Position numbers and translations under genes: made by a program | In this document: in pieces, positions 1 through 7,732 of the stretch | Layout: every line of letters starts with the position of its first letter | Position numbering within the stretch: position 1 is the stretch's first letter | Notes under the pieces: model-generated | The model's input: the letters and a program-made list of their open reading frames with translations, nothing else | What the model was told of the DNA's origin: nothing | Databases searched by the model: none | Assembly: GCA_002101225.1 (NCBI GenBank) | Contig: LWTN01000226.1 | Span: 1 to 33,633, forward strand | Source of the DNA: Cycloclasticus sp. symbiont of Poecilosclerida sp. M | GTDB lineage: Bacteria > Pseudomonadota > Gammaproteobacteria > Methylococcales > Cycloclasticaceae | Reading direction: 5' to 3' | Length of the DNA: 33,633 nucleotides

Positions 1-84
1 ACAGAGAAATACTCCGAAAAATATCTGAAATCATTTGTAGGAATTCAAGTTGTTAAATATCCGTCATCATCAATCACTGTATAA
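1..84 (+). CDS. possible C-terminal end of a gene cut by the window edge
   Basis: Frame 1 is open from the first base for 27 codons and ends at TAA 82-84. The residues include a plausible beta-strand stretch (FVGIQVVKY). The other two plus frames close sooner. The piece is too short to assign to a family and could be chance in AT-rich DNA. It would fit an upstream gene of the LPS locus running in the same direction as waaC. Confidence 0.2.
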   Translation, partial: TEKYSEKYLKSFVGIQVVKYPSSSITV

Positions 85-133
85 GTTCAGAAAGGTATTA
101 CAATTAGCTTTTTCGATGTAATGTGTAGTATTA

Positions 134-242
134 ATTTTAGAAAATATGGGCTGAATGTGATGCTAAAATAATGTCTACTCTACCTAAGTTAGGCAATATT
201 CGCGCGTGCGTTTTAAAGCTGCATTAAATCCATTATCTTGTA
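134..242 (+). promoter_or_regulatory. candidate waaC leader and promoter
   Basis: The stretch before waaC holds an extended -10 like element, TGCTAAAAT at 161-169, but no good -35 box. There is no clear Shine-Dalgarno sequence directly before the waaC ATG at 243. The assignment rests only on motif and position and is tentative. Confidence 0.25.
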
Positions 243-1259
243 ATGAATGTTTTAATTGTTAAAACATCATCTTTGGGTGATGTTATCCATACTTTGCCCG
301 CAGTAACCGATGCGGTAAAAGCGATACCTGGTATTTCATTTGACTGGGTGATTGAAGAGTCATTTCAAGATATTCCTTTATTGCACCCGAATGTAAACAG
401 AGTTATTCCCGTATCTGTACGCCGCTGGCGCAAAAACTTGTGGAAACACAAGGCAGACATTAAGGCGAGCATTAAGAATATTCAGCAAGAAACCTATGAT
501 GCTGTTATTGATGCGCAAGGGTTGGTTAAAAGCGCCTTTTTAACGCGTTATGTCAAGGGAGAAAAGTACGGGCTTTCAAAAACAAGTTGTCCCGAGCCGT
601 TAGCGGCAATGGCATATCAACACAAAATAGATGTGCCCAAGGGGCAACATGCCATTACACGAGTTCGGCAGTTATTTGCACAAAGCTTAGGGTACGAATT
701 AGTCGCGGCTACGCTTTCGTACGGTTTGAGAGAAGATACATTGTTGCCACTGGAGTCACTTCAAAAGCCTTATTTAGTATTTCTTCATGGCACAACATGG
801 GCCAGTAAACATTGGCCGAACGAGTATTGGAAAGCGCTTATTTTATTGGCGACAAAGGCGGGTTTTAATGTGTATTTACCTTGGGGTAGCGAGCAAGAAA
901 AGGTACGTGCAGATAACTTGGCTGACGTATCGGCAAAAGCCAGTGTCTTGCCGCGTTCAAGTATTAAAGAGCTATCAGCAGTACTCATGCACGCGAGTGG
1001 TGTAGTGGGCGTGGACAGCGGTTTGGCGCATTTAACGGCAGCTCGCGGCACACCTGCGGTCACTATTTATGGCTCAACCAATGCGCTATTAACAGGCGCA
1101 TTGGGCGAAAACAGCCAAAGCCTACAAGCTGATTTTGCTTGTTCACCGTGTTTGAAAAAAGCGTGTGACTATAGACAGCCTTCATCTGTTGAGCCGGCTT
1201 GTTATCAATCGTTATCACCGCAACTGGTATTGAATAAACTACAGGCATTAATGAAATGA
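243..1259 (+). CDS. waaC: LPS heptosyltransferase I
   Basis: WaaC is a GT9 enzyme at the inner membrane that transfers the first L-glycero-D-manno-heptose from its ADP-activated form to Kdo of lipid A-Kdo2. The 338-residue length is normal. The N-terminus carries the family signature SSLGDVIHTLPA with the acidic residue at Asp13. The C-terminal GT-B domain shows HGTTWASKHWP and the nucleotide-sugar binding stretch VGVDSGLAHLTAA followed by TIYGSTN. The stop overlaps the next start as ATGA at 1256-1259, so translation of the kinase gene is probably coupled. The ATG at 243 matches the usual first residues, although no Shine-Dalgarno sequence is evident. WaaF is not present in this window. The family call is secure. 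Confidence 0.95.
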   Translation: MNVLIVKTSSLGDVIHTLPAVTDAVKAIPGISFDWVIEESFQDIPLLHPNVNRVIPVSVRRWRKNLWKHKADIKASIKNIQQETYDAVIDAQGLVKSAFLTRYVKGEKYGLSKTSCPEPLAAMAYQHKIDVPKGQHAITRVRQLFAQSLGYELVAATLSYGLREDTLLPLESLQKPYLVFLHGTTWASKHWPNEYWKALILLATKAGFNVYLPWGSEQEKVRADNLADVSAKASVLPRSSIKELSAVLMHASGVVGVDSGLAHLTAARGTPAVTIYGSTNALLTGALGENSQSLQADFACSPCLKKACDYRQPSSVEPACYQSLSPQLVLNKLQALMK

Positions 1260-2710
1260 ATATTGCGAAAGAAATAGATAGCTGGGCGCAAAGCCCTGCG
1301 GTGCCATTTAGTATTAAGTTCAGTGATGCCGATATTCAGTTAACTCAAAAACTTAGGCACCTAGCAGGCAAGCGCTTGACCTGTTTGGCGCTGTGGCAAA
1401 GTAGGGCTGTTATTGCTAAGTTTTTTTATGGTGTGCGTGCTCAACAACATGCCGCAAAAGAATCCGTTGTACTAAAAGCATTAATAAAAAAAGGCATTCG
1501 TACGCCGACGCTTTTATGTGTGTATGAGCAAGCAGATTGTACAGTCCTGCTGATTGAATATATAGAAGATGCCACCTCACTAGCGGACTGGTTGAAACGG
1601 GGACCTGACCAGTCAGCGTTTGAGAAAGTAATATTGGAAACAACGGCATTAATGTTTGAGTGTCACCGTGCGTTTTTTGAAATAAGAGATCCGCACCTAG
1701 ATAACTTTTTAACCAGTAAAGGTAACGTATATATTATTGATGCAGGTGACATCACTCAACTAAGTCAGCCGCTAAATAAGGAAAATTCGCTTCAGAACAT
1801 AGCACTTTTATATGCGCAATTGCCAGTCACGCATGATGTTATTGCCTATCAGTCTTTGAAAAAAGTGATGTTAGACGAAGGTTTTGTCGATGTGCCAAAT
1901 GAAAAAGAATGGCAGCAAAGCTTAATTCGCCAACGTCGCTGGAGGCAAAAAAAGTTCATTGATAAAAAAGTCTTCAGAGACTGTACTGCTTATCATTGCG
2001 AACAAAGCAGTTCAAGATTTTTAGTGGCCAAACGCGAATTCTTCACTGATGAAGTCGCGCAAGCATTAAAGAACCCAGATGCGCTTATTGAACAAGGAAC
2101 CTTATTAAAAGACGGTAATACAGCGACTGTTGCACGAGTGGATATAGCCGGTGAAACGTATGTTTTAAAGCGTTATAACATAAAGAAGCGAATGCGCTCT
2201 TTTATCAGAGGCTTTATGTGGTCAAGAGCTGCAGTTTCGTGGCGAAATGGCCTGTTATTGGAGATGCTGGGTATTCCAACGGCACAATCATATGTAATGA
2301 TCGAGGAGCGCTATGGGGCTTTGAGAAGGCGTTCTTATCTATTGTTGGAGTTTATTAGTGCGCCAACCGCTTGGGATGTTTTTGAAGACAAACAATTTAA
2401 TGAGCAAGATAGAAGTGATTGGGCTAAAAAAATATTTGAATTATTTATGCTTTTGAAGCGAAATCAAATAAGCCATGGGGACTTAAAGGCACAGAACATA
2501 CTTTGTTCTAAACAAGGTGCTTTTTTTATAGATTTAGATGGTTTGCAATCAGGGTTACCGTATAAAAAGTTCCTGCAAAGATATAAAAAAGACGTTCAGC
2601 GTTTTGAAGTGAGTTGGGGTGAGTTTGGCGGTTTACCGAAATTATTTAAAAAGAACGCTACTCAGGTCGCTAAAAACTCAAAGGGTTTAGAGGAAACGTT
2701 AAAAAGTTAG
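1256..2710 (+). CDS. tandem two-domain LPS core kinase (PA5006-like)
   Basis: This 484-residue protein appears to carry two protein-kinase-like folds of the WaaP/Kdo kinase type. Domain 1 (about residues 25-200) has the possible ATP-binding lysine in AKFF, the catalytic-loop stretch RDPHLDNF with Asp145, and the metal-binding IIDAGD with Asp162. Domain 2 (about 240-465) has VLKRYNIK, a classical loop SHGDLKAQNIL with Asp409, and FIDLDG with Asp426. Both domains keep the loop Asp and the metal Asp, so both may be active. From memory, Pseudomonas core loci contain a similarly long kinase (PA5006). The likely role is phosphorylation of core sugars on the cytoplasmic face, but the acceptor positions cannot be read from sequence. 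The gene overlaps waaC by 4 bp. Confidence 0.8.
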   Translation: MNIAKEIDSWAQSPAVPFSIKFSDADIQLTQKLRHLAGKRLTCLALWQSRAVIAKFFYGVRAQQHAAKESVVLKALIKKGIRTPTLLCVYEQADCTVLLIEYIEDATSLADWLKRGPDQSAFEKVILETTALMFECHRAFFEIRDPHLDNFLTSKGNVYIIDAGDITQLSQPLNKENSLQNIALLYAQLPVTHDVIAYQSLKKVMLDEGFVDVPNEKEWQQSLIRQRRWRQKKFIDKKVFRDCTAYHCEQSSSRFLVAKREFFTDEVAQALKNPDALIEQGTLLKDGNTATVARVDIAGETYVLKRYNIKKRMRSFIRGFMWSRAAVSWRNGLLLEMLGIPTAQSYVMIEERYGALRRRSYLLLEFISAPTAWDVFEDKQFNEQDRSDWAKKIFELFMLLKRNQISHGDLKAQNILCSKQGAFFIDLDGLQSGLPYKKFLQRYKKDVQRFEVSWGEFGGLPKLFKKNATQVAKNSKGLEETLKS

Positions 2711-2716
2711 ACTGTT

Positions 2717-3601
2717 TTGTTCGGTATCATCATCCCCTGCTATAACTATGCGCATACTATACAAAGAGCGATAGACTCAGTGCTATAACAAACAGGAAGT
2801 GATTTTGAATTGCTGGTTGTTGATGATGGTTCAACGGATGATTCAGCCAATATAGTGCGCGGAATATTATCAAAGCAGAAAGGCTTTCGTTTTGTTCAGC
2901 ATAAAAACTCTGGGCCTGCTGCAACAAGAAATAGAGGTATTGATAAAACACAAGGACGATACTTAATATTTTTAGATGCAGATGATGAAATGATGCCACA
3001 GGCACTAGAACATTATCGATGTGCGTTAGATAGCAATGAAATCATCGGTATGCTTGCTGGTGGGCATATTTCAAAAACGCCACTAGGCGACAAAAAAGAG
3101 TCCACAATGCCAGCTATTCCTAAGAGTGCTGAGGCAAGGCTTAAAGCCTATTTATTGGACAAATCACTCGCACTTTCAAATGGCGCGGTCGCTATTTCTC
3201 GTGAGGTATTCGATGCTTATCGGTATCCAGAACAGTTTAGGGCAAGCGAAGGTATTTCCATGTTCGCTTTTATACTGGCAAACTTCGAGGTGTTGCGTAT
3301 TAAAGAGCCGCTGGCTGTTATTTATAAGCATAATGACAGTTTAAGGCACAATGTGACAGATGCCAGTGCTGCTGGTTTGCTGGTTGTTGATGAAGTGTTT
3401 GGGTTGGCAAGAATTCCAGCTCAATTTCAGCATTTAAAAATTAAATTTATGGCACAACGTAGCTTATCTCTTTTTAGAACACTCTTTATAGCAGGTAATG
3501 TCAAAGAGGCAAGAACCTTTTATCATAGAGCGGTGCGATTCAACCCACTTGTTATTTTCCGTGCATCGTATTTTATTCAGTACCTTCGGTCTTGGTTTTA
3601 G
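2717..3601 (+). pseudogene. family 2 glycosyltransferase interrupted by an in-frame TAA
   Basis: The reading frame after the upstream kinase stop encodes a GT2 N-terminus, FGIIIPCYNYAHTIQRAIDSVL, then meets TAA at 2786-2788. It continues in the same frame as QTGSDFELLVVDDGSTDD and stays open to 3601. The remainder is normal for GT-A enzymes: PAATRNRG, then FLDADDE as the DXD motif. The stop removes the first beta strand of the nucleotide-binding fold from any product started downstream, for example at TTG 2810. No ATG or GTG precedes the broken part; TTG 2717 is the only plausible start and has no well-placed ribosome site. The gene probably once added a core or outer-core sugar. Read-through, a sequencing error or a recent nonsense mutation would each explain it. 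Confidence 0.75.
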
Positions 3602-3633
3602 CCGTTTCGTTTCAAAAGTTTTTATTAGTATAT

Positions 3634-3639
3634 AGGGGG
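3634..3639 (+). promoter_or_regulatory. strong Shine-Dalgarno that decides the start of the next gene
   Basis: The run AGGGGG at 3634-3639 overlaps the first possible GTG (3639-3641) and sits 8 nt before a second GTG at 3648-3650. Only the second start has correct spacing, so it is preferred. Confidence 0.6.
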
Positions 3640-3647
3640 TGTCTATT

Positions 3648-4565
3648 GTGAAAGTATTAATGCTGGTTATTGATCAGCAAAGAATTCAGCTTGAAAGTTT
3701 GTATCAGAGCATTAACCAGAATTGCGATTTAGATTTACGTCGTTTAAATTCAAAAGAGCAGGCCAACCTTGCTCGCTATTTTAGAAAAAATATAGATTTA
3801 AAAAAGTACCAACGCATTATTCTTTTCGTGAGGTTCAAGTGGCTTTATAGACAAACAGCATTTACTAGACGGCTTCCAAACGTAGTTATGCTGGAACACG
3901 ATGCGTGGCAAAATTATTTTCCAGAGTCTAAATATGCAGGAAAATTTTCACGACATTATAAGGCAATGCCTTGGGTTAGAATTCTGGTTTCTGGTGCAAC
4001 ATTGGCTGAGAAGTTAAAGGGGGAAGGTTTTGACGCTCAATTTGTACCAAAAGGCTACGATCAATTATTGTTGAAGAATAAAGATGAAGAAAGAACCGTT
4101 GAGCTAGGCTTTATTGGAAGTATTCAACATGATACATACTGTAAGCGGCGGCTTTTTCTTGAGCAGATGAAGGAGGAAATGGGCTTGTTTATAACAAGAA
4201 CGGAGTCAGGGAGAGAATATCTGGATATGTTAAATAAGATAAAATTCTTTTTAAGTGCAGACATTGGGTTTGGTGAAAATATGGCGAAGAACTTTGAAGC
4301 AATGGCTTGTGGCTGTGTATTGTTGGCTTATGACCAAGGTGAAAAAGAGGCCAAAGCATTGGGGTTTGAAGATATGGTCAATGTGGTTTTGTATTCAAAT
4401 TCAACGGAGTTAAAAGAGAAGTTAGCGCTACTTAGGGGTGATTCTCAGCTTGCCATAAAGATTGAAAAAAAAGGGCAAGAATTAGCGGAGTCGACATTCT
4501 CCCTTGATATTGTGGGTAAAAGATTATTGATGCAATCAGCCCAAATCTTAGAGAAAAAGGTGTAA
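3648..4565 (+). CDS. GT-B glycosyltransferase, CgeB / Glyco_trans_1_2-like
   Basis: The protein has 305 residues from GTG 3648. The N-terminal half has no motif I recognise beyond alternating strand-helix character. The C-terminal half starts with VELGFIGSIQ and contains NFEAMACGCVLLAYDQGEKEA, the donor-binding region typical of GT-B enzymes, most like the short CgeB-type transferases. It probably adds a sugar to the LPS core, as the neighbours suggest, but donor and acceptor are unknown. It follows the broken GT2 gene by 46 bp and precedes waaG by about 110 bp. It is not the GT4-type WapH that Pseudomonas carries nearby. Confidence 0.7.
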   Translation: MKVLMLVIDQQRIQLESLYQSINQNCDLDLRRLNSKEQANLARYFRKNIDLKKYQRIILFVRFKWLYRQTAFTRRLPNVVMLEHDAWQNYFPESKYAGKFSRHYKAMPWVRILVSGATLAEKLKGEGFDAQFVPKGYDQLLLKNKDEERTVELGFIGSIQHDTYCKRRLFLEQMKEEMGLFITRTESGREYLDMLNKIKFFLSADIGFGENMAKNFEAMACGCVLLAYDQGEKEAKALGFEDMVNVVLYSNSTELKEKLALLRGDSQLAIKIEKKGQELAESTFSLDIVGKRLLMQSAQILEKKV

Positions 4566-4634
4566 TCCCCCCATTAATAACCGAGATGGATTCAACCAAT
4601 CGTTACAACATGAAGTTGGTGGAATAAGGGTAGA

Positions 4635-4670
4635 ATGAAAATTATTAACCTCTTGTTTTCATGGTGTTGA
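4635..4670 (+). CDS. possible 11-codon leader ORF before waaG
   Basis: ATG 4635 opens MKIINLLFSWC and ends at TGA 4668-4670, five bases before the preferred waaG ATG at 4676. A purine run, AAGGG, lies at 4626-4630, four bases before the ATG, which is rather close for a Shine-Dalgarno site. waaG itself has no clear site, so coupling through this short frame is possible. It could equally be chance. Confidence 0.25.
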   Translation: MKIINLLFSWC

Positions 4671-4675
4671 AACGT

Positions 4676-5806
4676 ATGCGTTTAGCTTTTTCTCTGTATA
4701 AGTATTTTCCTTATGGCGGTTTAGCACGAGATTTTGTACGTATTGCGAAGCTGTGTATTGAGAAAGGGCACTCTGTTGACGTGTATGTGATGGAGTGGCA
4801 AGACGATCTTATATCTGAATTTAACGTGCATATATTGTCTTGCAAGGGCTGGAGTAATTACGCAAAAGTGGGCGATTTTCATAAGCGATTAAATGGAAAG
4901 TTAACAGCAGAAAACTATGACGCGGTGATTAGCTTTAACAAGATACCCAATGTGGACGTCTATTATGCCGCGGACCCTTGTTATATCGACCGATTCAAAA
5001 AGAAATCGTTGTTACAAATATTGAACCCACGATTTAGGTTTTATGCTGCCGTTGAGGAGGCTGTTTTTGGTAACAGCAGCAAGACGCTTTGTTTAATGAT
5101 TTCTGATATGCAAACAGCGTTGTTTAAAAGACACTATGGAATAACTGATGACAGGTTGGTTATGTTGCCGCCAGGGATCGACTCGGACAGGCGTAAGCCA
5201 AAGAATGCTGATGAAATACGGAAAAAGTTCCGTGTAGAGCATCAATTTGATGAGCAAAATCTGCTTATTTTAATGGTAGGGACGGGGTTTAAAACAAAAG
5301 GTGTAGATCGGGCTGTAAATGCCTTGGCATCACTGCCGGACGCACTACGTGATAAAGCACACTTAATTGTTGTGGGTGAAGGTGATTTTGCTTCGTACGA
5401 GCACTCCGCAGTTGAGAAAGGGGTGGGTAATCAAATTCACTTTATGGGTGGCCGCAGTGATGTGCCTGACTTTCTATTAAGCTGCGACATGTTGTTACAC
5501 CCAGCAAGAAAAGATAATACAGGCACGGTGATTTTAGAAGCGATGGTGGCGGGTTTGCCCATGTTGGTGACAAGTGTGTGTGGGTATGCAAAACATGTGC
5601 TGAAATCTGGAGCGGGTGAAGTATTGAATGCCTCCTTTTCTGAAGATGAATTAAATGAAAAATTACAAATAATGCTGTTCTCCGATAAAAAGGAGTGGAT
5701 AAGTAATGCGTTGAAATACGCAGAGGATGAAGATTTGTACAGTATGCCAGAGAAGGCAGTAGAGGCTATAGAGCGCGTGTTGGAGAGTCGACAAAATGCC
5801 GATTAA
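4676..5806 (+). CDS. waaG: LPS core glucosyltransferase I
   Basis: WaaG is a GT4 enzyme that transfers a hexose from a UDP-sugar to heptose II of the inner core on the cytoplasmic side of the membrane. The N-terminus MRLAFSLYKYFPYGGLARDF is diagnostic. The C-terminal domain has MVGTGFKTKGVDR, VVGEGDF and the donor-site stretch HPARKDNTGTVILEAMVAGLP with the EX7E pattern. I chose ATG 4676 because WaaG proteins begin MRLAF. An upstream in-frame ATG at 4661 would add five residues (MVLKR) and has no better ribosome site. The length is 376 residues, normal for the family. The 3' end overlaps waaP by 11 bp. Confidence 0.93.
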   Translation: MRLAFSLYKYFPYGGLARDFVRIAKLCIEKGHSVDVYVMEWQDDLISEFNVHILSCKGWSNYAKVGDFHKRLNGKLTAENYDAVISFNKIPNVDVYYAADPCYIDRFKKKSLLQILNPRFRFYAAVEEAVFGNSSKTLCLMISDMQTALFKRHYGITDDRLVMLPPGIDSDRRKPKNADEIRKKFRVEHQFDEQNLLILMVGTGFKTKGVDRAVNALASLPDALRDKAHLIVVGEGDFASYEHSAVEKGVGNQIHFMGGRSDVPDFLLSCDMLLHPARKDNTGTVILEAMVAGLPMLVTSVCGYAKHVLKSGAGEVLNASFSEDELNEKLQIMLFSDKKEWISNALKYAEDEDLYSMPEKAVEAIERVLESRQNAD

Positions 5807-6602
5807 AGTAACAGAACAGTTTAAATTAGCATGGGGTAAAGAAACCCCATCGTTTGATGATTTAATGGCGCTTGATGGTGAAATGTATCGACAAGTAGCG
5901 CGGCGGAGAACATTCAAGTTCACGCTAAAGAATAAAGATTACTTTGCAAAAATTCATAAAGGCGTGGGTTGGGGCGAGATAGCTAAAAACCTTTTACAAG
6001 GACGGTTGCCCGTTTTAGGGGCCGTTAATGAGTTTGATGCTATTAAGGCATTAACAGCGTTAGGCATTAAAACGATGACGTTAGTAGCGTATGGACAACG
6101 TGGCGATAACCTCGCTGAACTTGAATCGTTTGTTATTACCGAGTCTTTAGAGCCAGCGCTTAGTTTGGAAGATTTGTCGATGGATTGGGCGAGCAATAAG
6201 CCTAATTTAAGGCTGAAAAGAGCACTAATAAAATGTGTTGCAACGATAACGCGGCAATTGCACGATAATGGCATTAATCATAGAGACTTGTATATTTGTC
6301 ATTTTTTATTAAAAGAATCTGATTTGGAATCTGTTCAACAGGTAGAAGAATTACCATTGTATTTAATTGATTTACATCGGGTGCAGATGCGTAAAGAAGT
6401 ACCTGAAAGATGGCGAGTTAAAGACTTAGCGGCATTGTATTTTTCTAGTATGGGTATTGGTTTTACAAAGCGAGATTTTTATCGTTTTATCCAAGTATAT
6501 TCAGATAAGAGCTTAAGCGCGGAACTTAAATCGAATGAAAGTCGTTGGGCTAAGGTTTTTGCTAAAGGACAAAAACTAAATTTAAAGCCAATAAAAGATT
6601 AG
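5796..6602 (+). CDS. waaP: LPS heptose I kinase
   Basis: WaaP (RfaP) phosphorylates heptose I of the inner core with ATP, a modification that crosslinks LPS through divalent cations and is essential in Pseudomonas aeruginosa. The 268-residue length fits. The N-lobe has the lysine in YFAKIHKGVGWGEI. The catalytic loop is NHRDLYICHFLL with Asp164, and the metal-binding motif is LIDLHR. The start ATG 5796 lies inside the end of waaG, with an 11-bp overlap, so the two are probably co-translated. An inverted repeat spans its stop codon. Confidence 0.93.
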   Translation: MPIKVTEQFKLAWGKETPSFDDLMALDGEMYRQVARRRTFKFTLKNKDYFAKIHKGVGWGEIAKNLLQGRLPVLGAVNEFDAIKALTALGIKTMTLVAYGQRGDNLAELESFVITESLEPALSLEDLSMDWASNKPNLRLKRALIKCVATITRQLHDNGINHRDLYICHFLLKESDLESVQQVEELPLYLIDLHRVQMRKEVPERWRVKDLAALYFSSMGIGFTKRDFYRFIQVYSDKSLSAELKSNESRWAKVFAKGQKLNLKPIKD

Positions 6603-6619
6603 CTTTTTTTATTGGCTTT
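6584..6619 (+). other. perfect 13-bp inverted repeat across the waaP stop
   Basis: AAAGCCAATAAAA at 6584-6596 is matched exactly by its reverse complement at 6607-6619, with a 10-nt loop containing the TAG stop. The 3' arm is T-rich, but no U-tract follows on the plus strand, so it is a poor intrinsic terminator in that direction. It may slow 3' decay of the waaG-waaP message. Confidence 0.5.
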
Positions 6620-6721
6620 GTGAGGTATGGCTAAGGGGCTCTTTGTGTCAAAGTGTAATGGCTTAGCTTTCGTTGCTTCTCTGGAATTGAGTTTAAAAAT
6701 CCGGATGATTTAATTTTAAAA

Positions 6722-6745
6722 GCTTCATCGTGAAGCATGTTTTTT
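6722..6745 (+). terminator. candidate Rho-independent terminator after waaP
   Basis: GCTTCA, a TCG loop and TGAAGC form a six-base-pair hairpin at 6722-6736, followed closely by six T residues at 6740-6745. The stem is short. It would separate the waaP transcript from the InaA-like gene, which has its own candidate promoter 40 bp further on. Confidence 0.5.
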
Positions 6746-6780
6746 AATGTGGTATTTAATCGAACGACATGAAATATACC

Positions 6781-6797
6781 TCGATATAATGAATCGA
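6781..6797 (+). promoter_or_regulatory. candidate promoter with a dyad around the -10 box
   Basis: A perfect TATAAT lies at 6785-6790, about 44 bp before the InaA-like start. It sits inside the inverted repeat TCGAT (6781-6785) and ATCGA (6793-6797), a geometry that could let a dimeric regulator block the -10. No consensus -35 is seen at 16-18 bp spacing, which would suit an activator-dependent promoter. Confidence 0.4.
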
Positions 6798-6833
6798 AAA
6801 GTAACTCTCAATGTATGGGTTAAGAAGTAAGTG

Positions 6834-7598
6834 ATGCGGTATATAGCTGAAAAATGGCGAGAGATACTCGTTTTTAATAATTTAGACTCGCATGAGAAAA
6901 TATGGGCTTTACAAGCTGAGTGGTTTGAAGAACCTAACCACTGCCGCGGTGGCTGGAGCGGTGTTTCTCGGATAGAACTAAAATTGCCCGAAGGCGGTAT
7001 TGTTGGCGCCTTTCTTAAGCGTCAGGAAAACCATGTTACTCGAACGCTTCGAAACCCAATAAAAGGGGTTCTTACTTTTTCTAGAGAGTTTGAGGTTCTC
7101 AGAGTTTTCAATAAACATAAAATTCCATCACTAGACTTAATCCTGTTTGATCAATGGGAAGAGAGTGGCTGTCGACGTGGGTGTATTATCACGGAAGAGT
7201 TAGCTGGCTATCTCCCTTTATCATCAGAAGAATACCGGATGGGTGGCGATTTTTTGACAAGTGCCGACCAGAAGGCGCGGTTATTTGTGAAAATAGCCGC
7301 ACTGATGCATTTGACGCATCAGCAAGGTTTTAAGCACGGTTGTTTTTATCCCAAGCATATTTTTGTAAAACAGCTACCAGAAGGCGATGTTGATTTACGC
7401 GTTATAGACTTGGAAAAAGTGAAGAAGTTTTTTTGTAAAAAACGCGCGGCTTTTAGAGACTTGGACACTTTATTGCGCCATTCGAACGGCTGGAGCGAAG
7501 ATGATAAGTTGGCTTTTTTTAAGGTATATCAAGGCGAATATGTCTTAAAAGAGCTGTCTAAACAGCTTTGGAAGAAACTTTGTAATAGAAAAAAATGA
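6834..7598 (+). CDS. InaA / WapQ-like lipopolysaccharide kinase family protein
   Basis: This 254-residue protein belongs to the Kdo/WaaP kinase superfamily, in the InaA-like branch that occurs in Pseudomonas core loci. The N-lobe includes VGAFLKRQENHVTRTLRNP, which resembles the glycine/basic loop of WaaP, then a conserved FSREFEVL. The expected catalytic loop reads FKHGCFYPKHIFVK, so the HRD-type Asp is replaced by Cys170. The metal-binding VIDLEK with Asp192 is kept. I chose ATG 6834 because AAGAAG at 6822-6827 is well spaced from it; a GTG one codon earlier is also possible. It may phosphorylate core sugars by a variant mechanism or act as a pseudokinase. InaA of Pseudomonas is reported as weak-acid inducible. 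Confidence 0.72.
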   Translation: MRYIAEKWREILVFNNLDSHEKIWALQAEWFEEPNHCRGGWSGVSRIELKLPEGGIVGAFLKRQENHVTRTLRNPIKGVLTFSREFEVLRVFNKHKIPSLDLILFDQWEESGCRRGCIITEELAGYLPLSSEEYRMGGDFLTSADQKARLFVKIAALMHLTHQQGFKHGCFYPKHIFVKQLPEGDVDLRVIDLEKVKKFFCKKRAAFRDLDTLLRHSNGWSEDDKLAFFKVYQGEYVLKELSKQLWKKLCNRKK

Positions 7599-7732
7599 TA
7601 AGGCAGCGTTGGTGAGGTTACAGCCTTTGAAAGCTAGTTATATAAACAGCTAATTCAGTCTTTTTGAATCTTGTAAAATACAACAATGATGCTGCATTTA
7701 GGTGGCAAAATAGTTTATAAAAAAAGGTATTT

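Noticed and set aside
2786-2788. Recoding of TAA as a sense codon.
   Set aside because: TAA ends many intact genes in the window, for example waaG, murU and gatA, so genome-wide reassignment is not credible; a local mutation or error is simpler.
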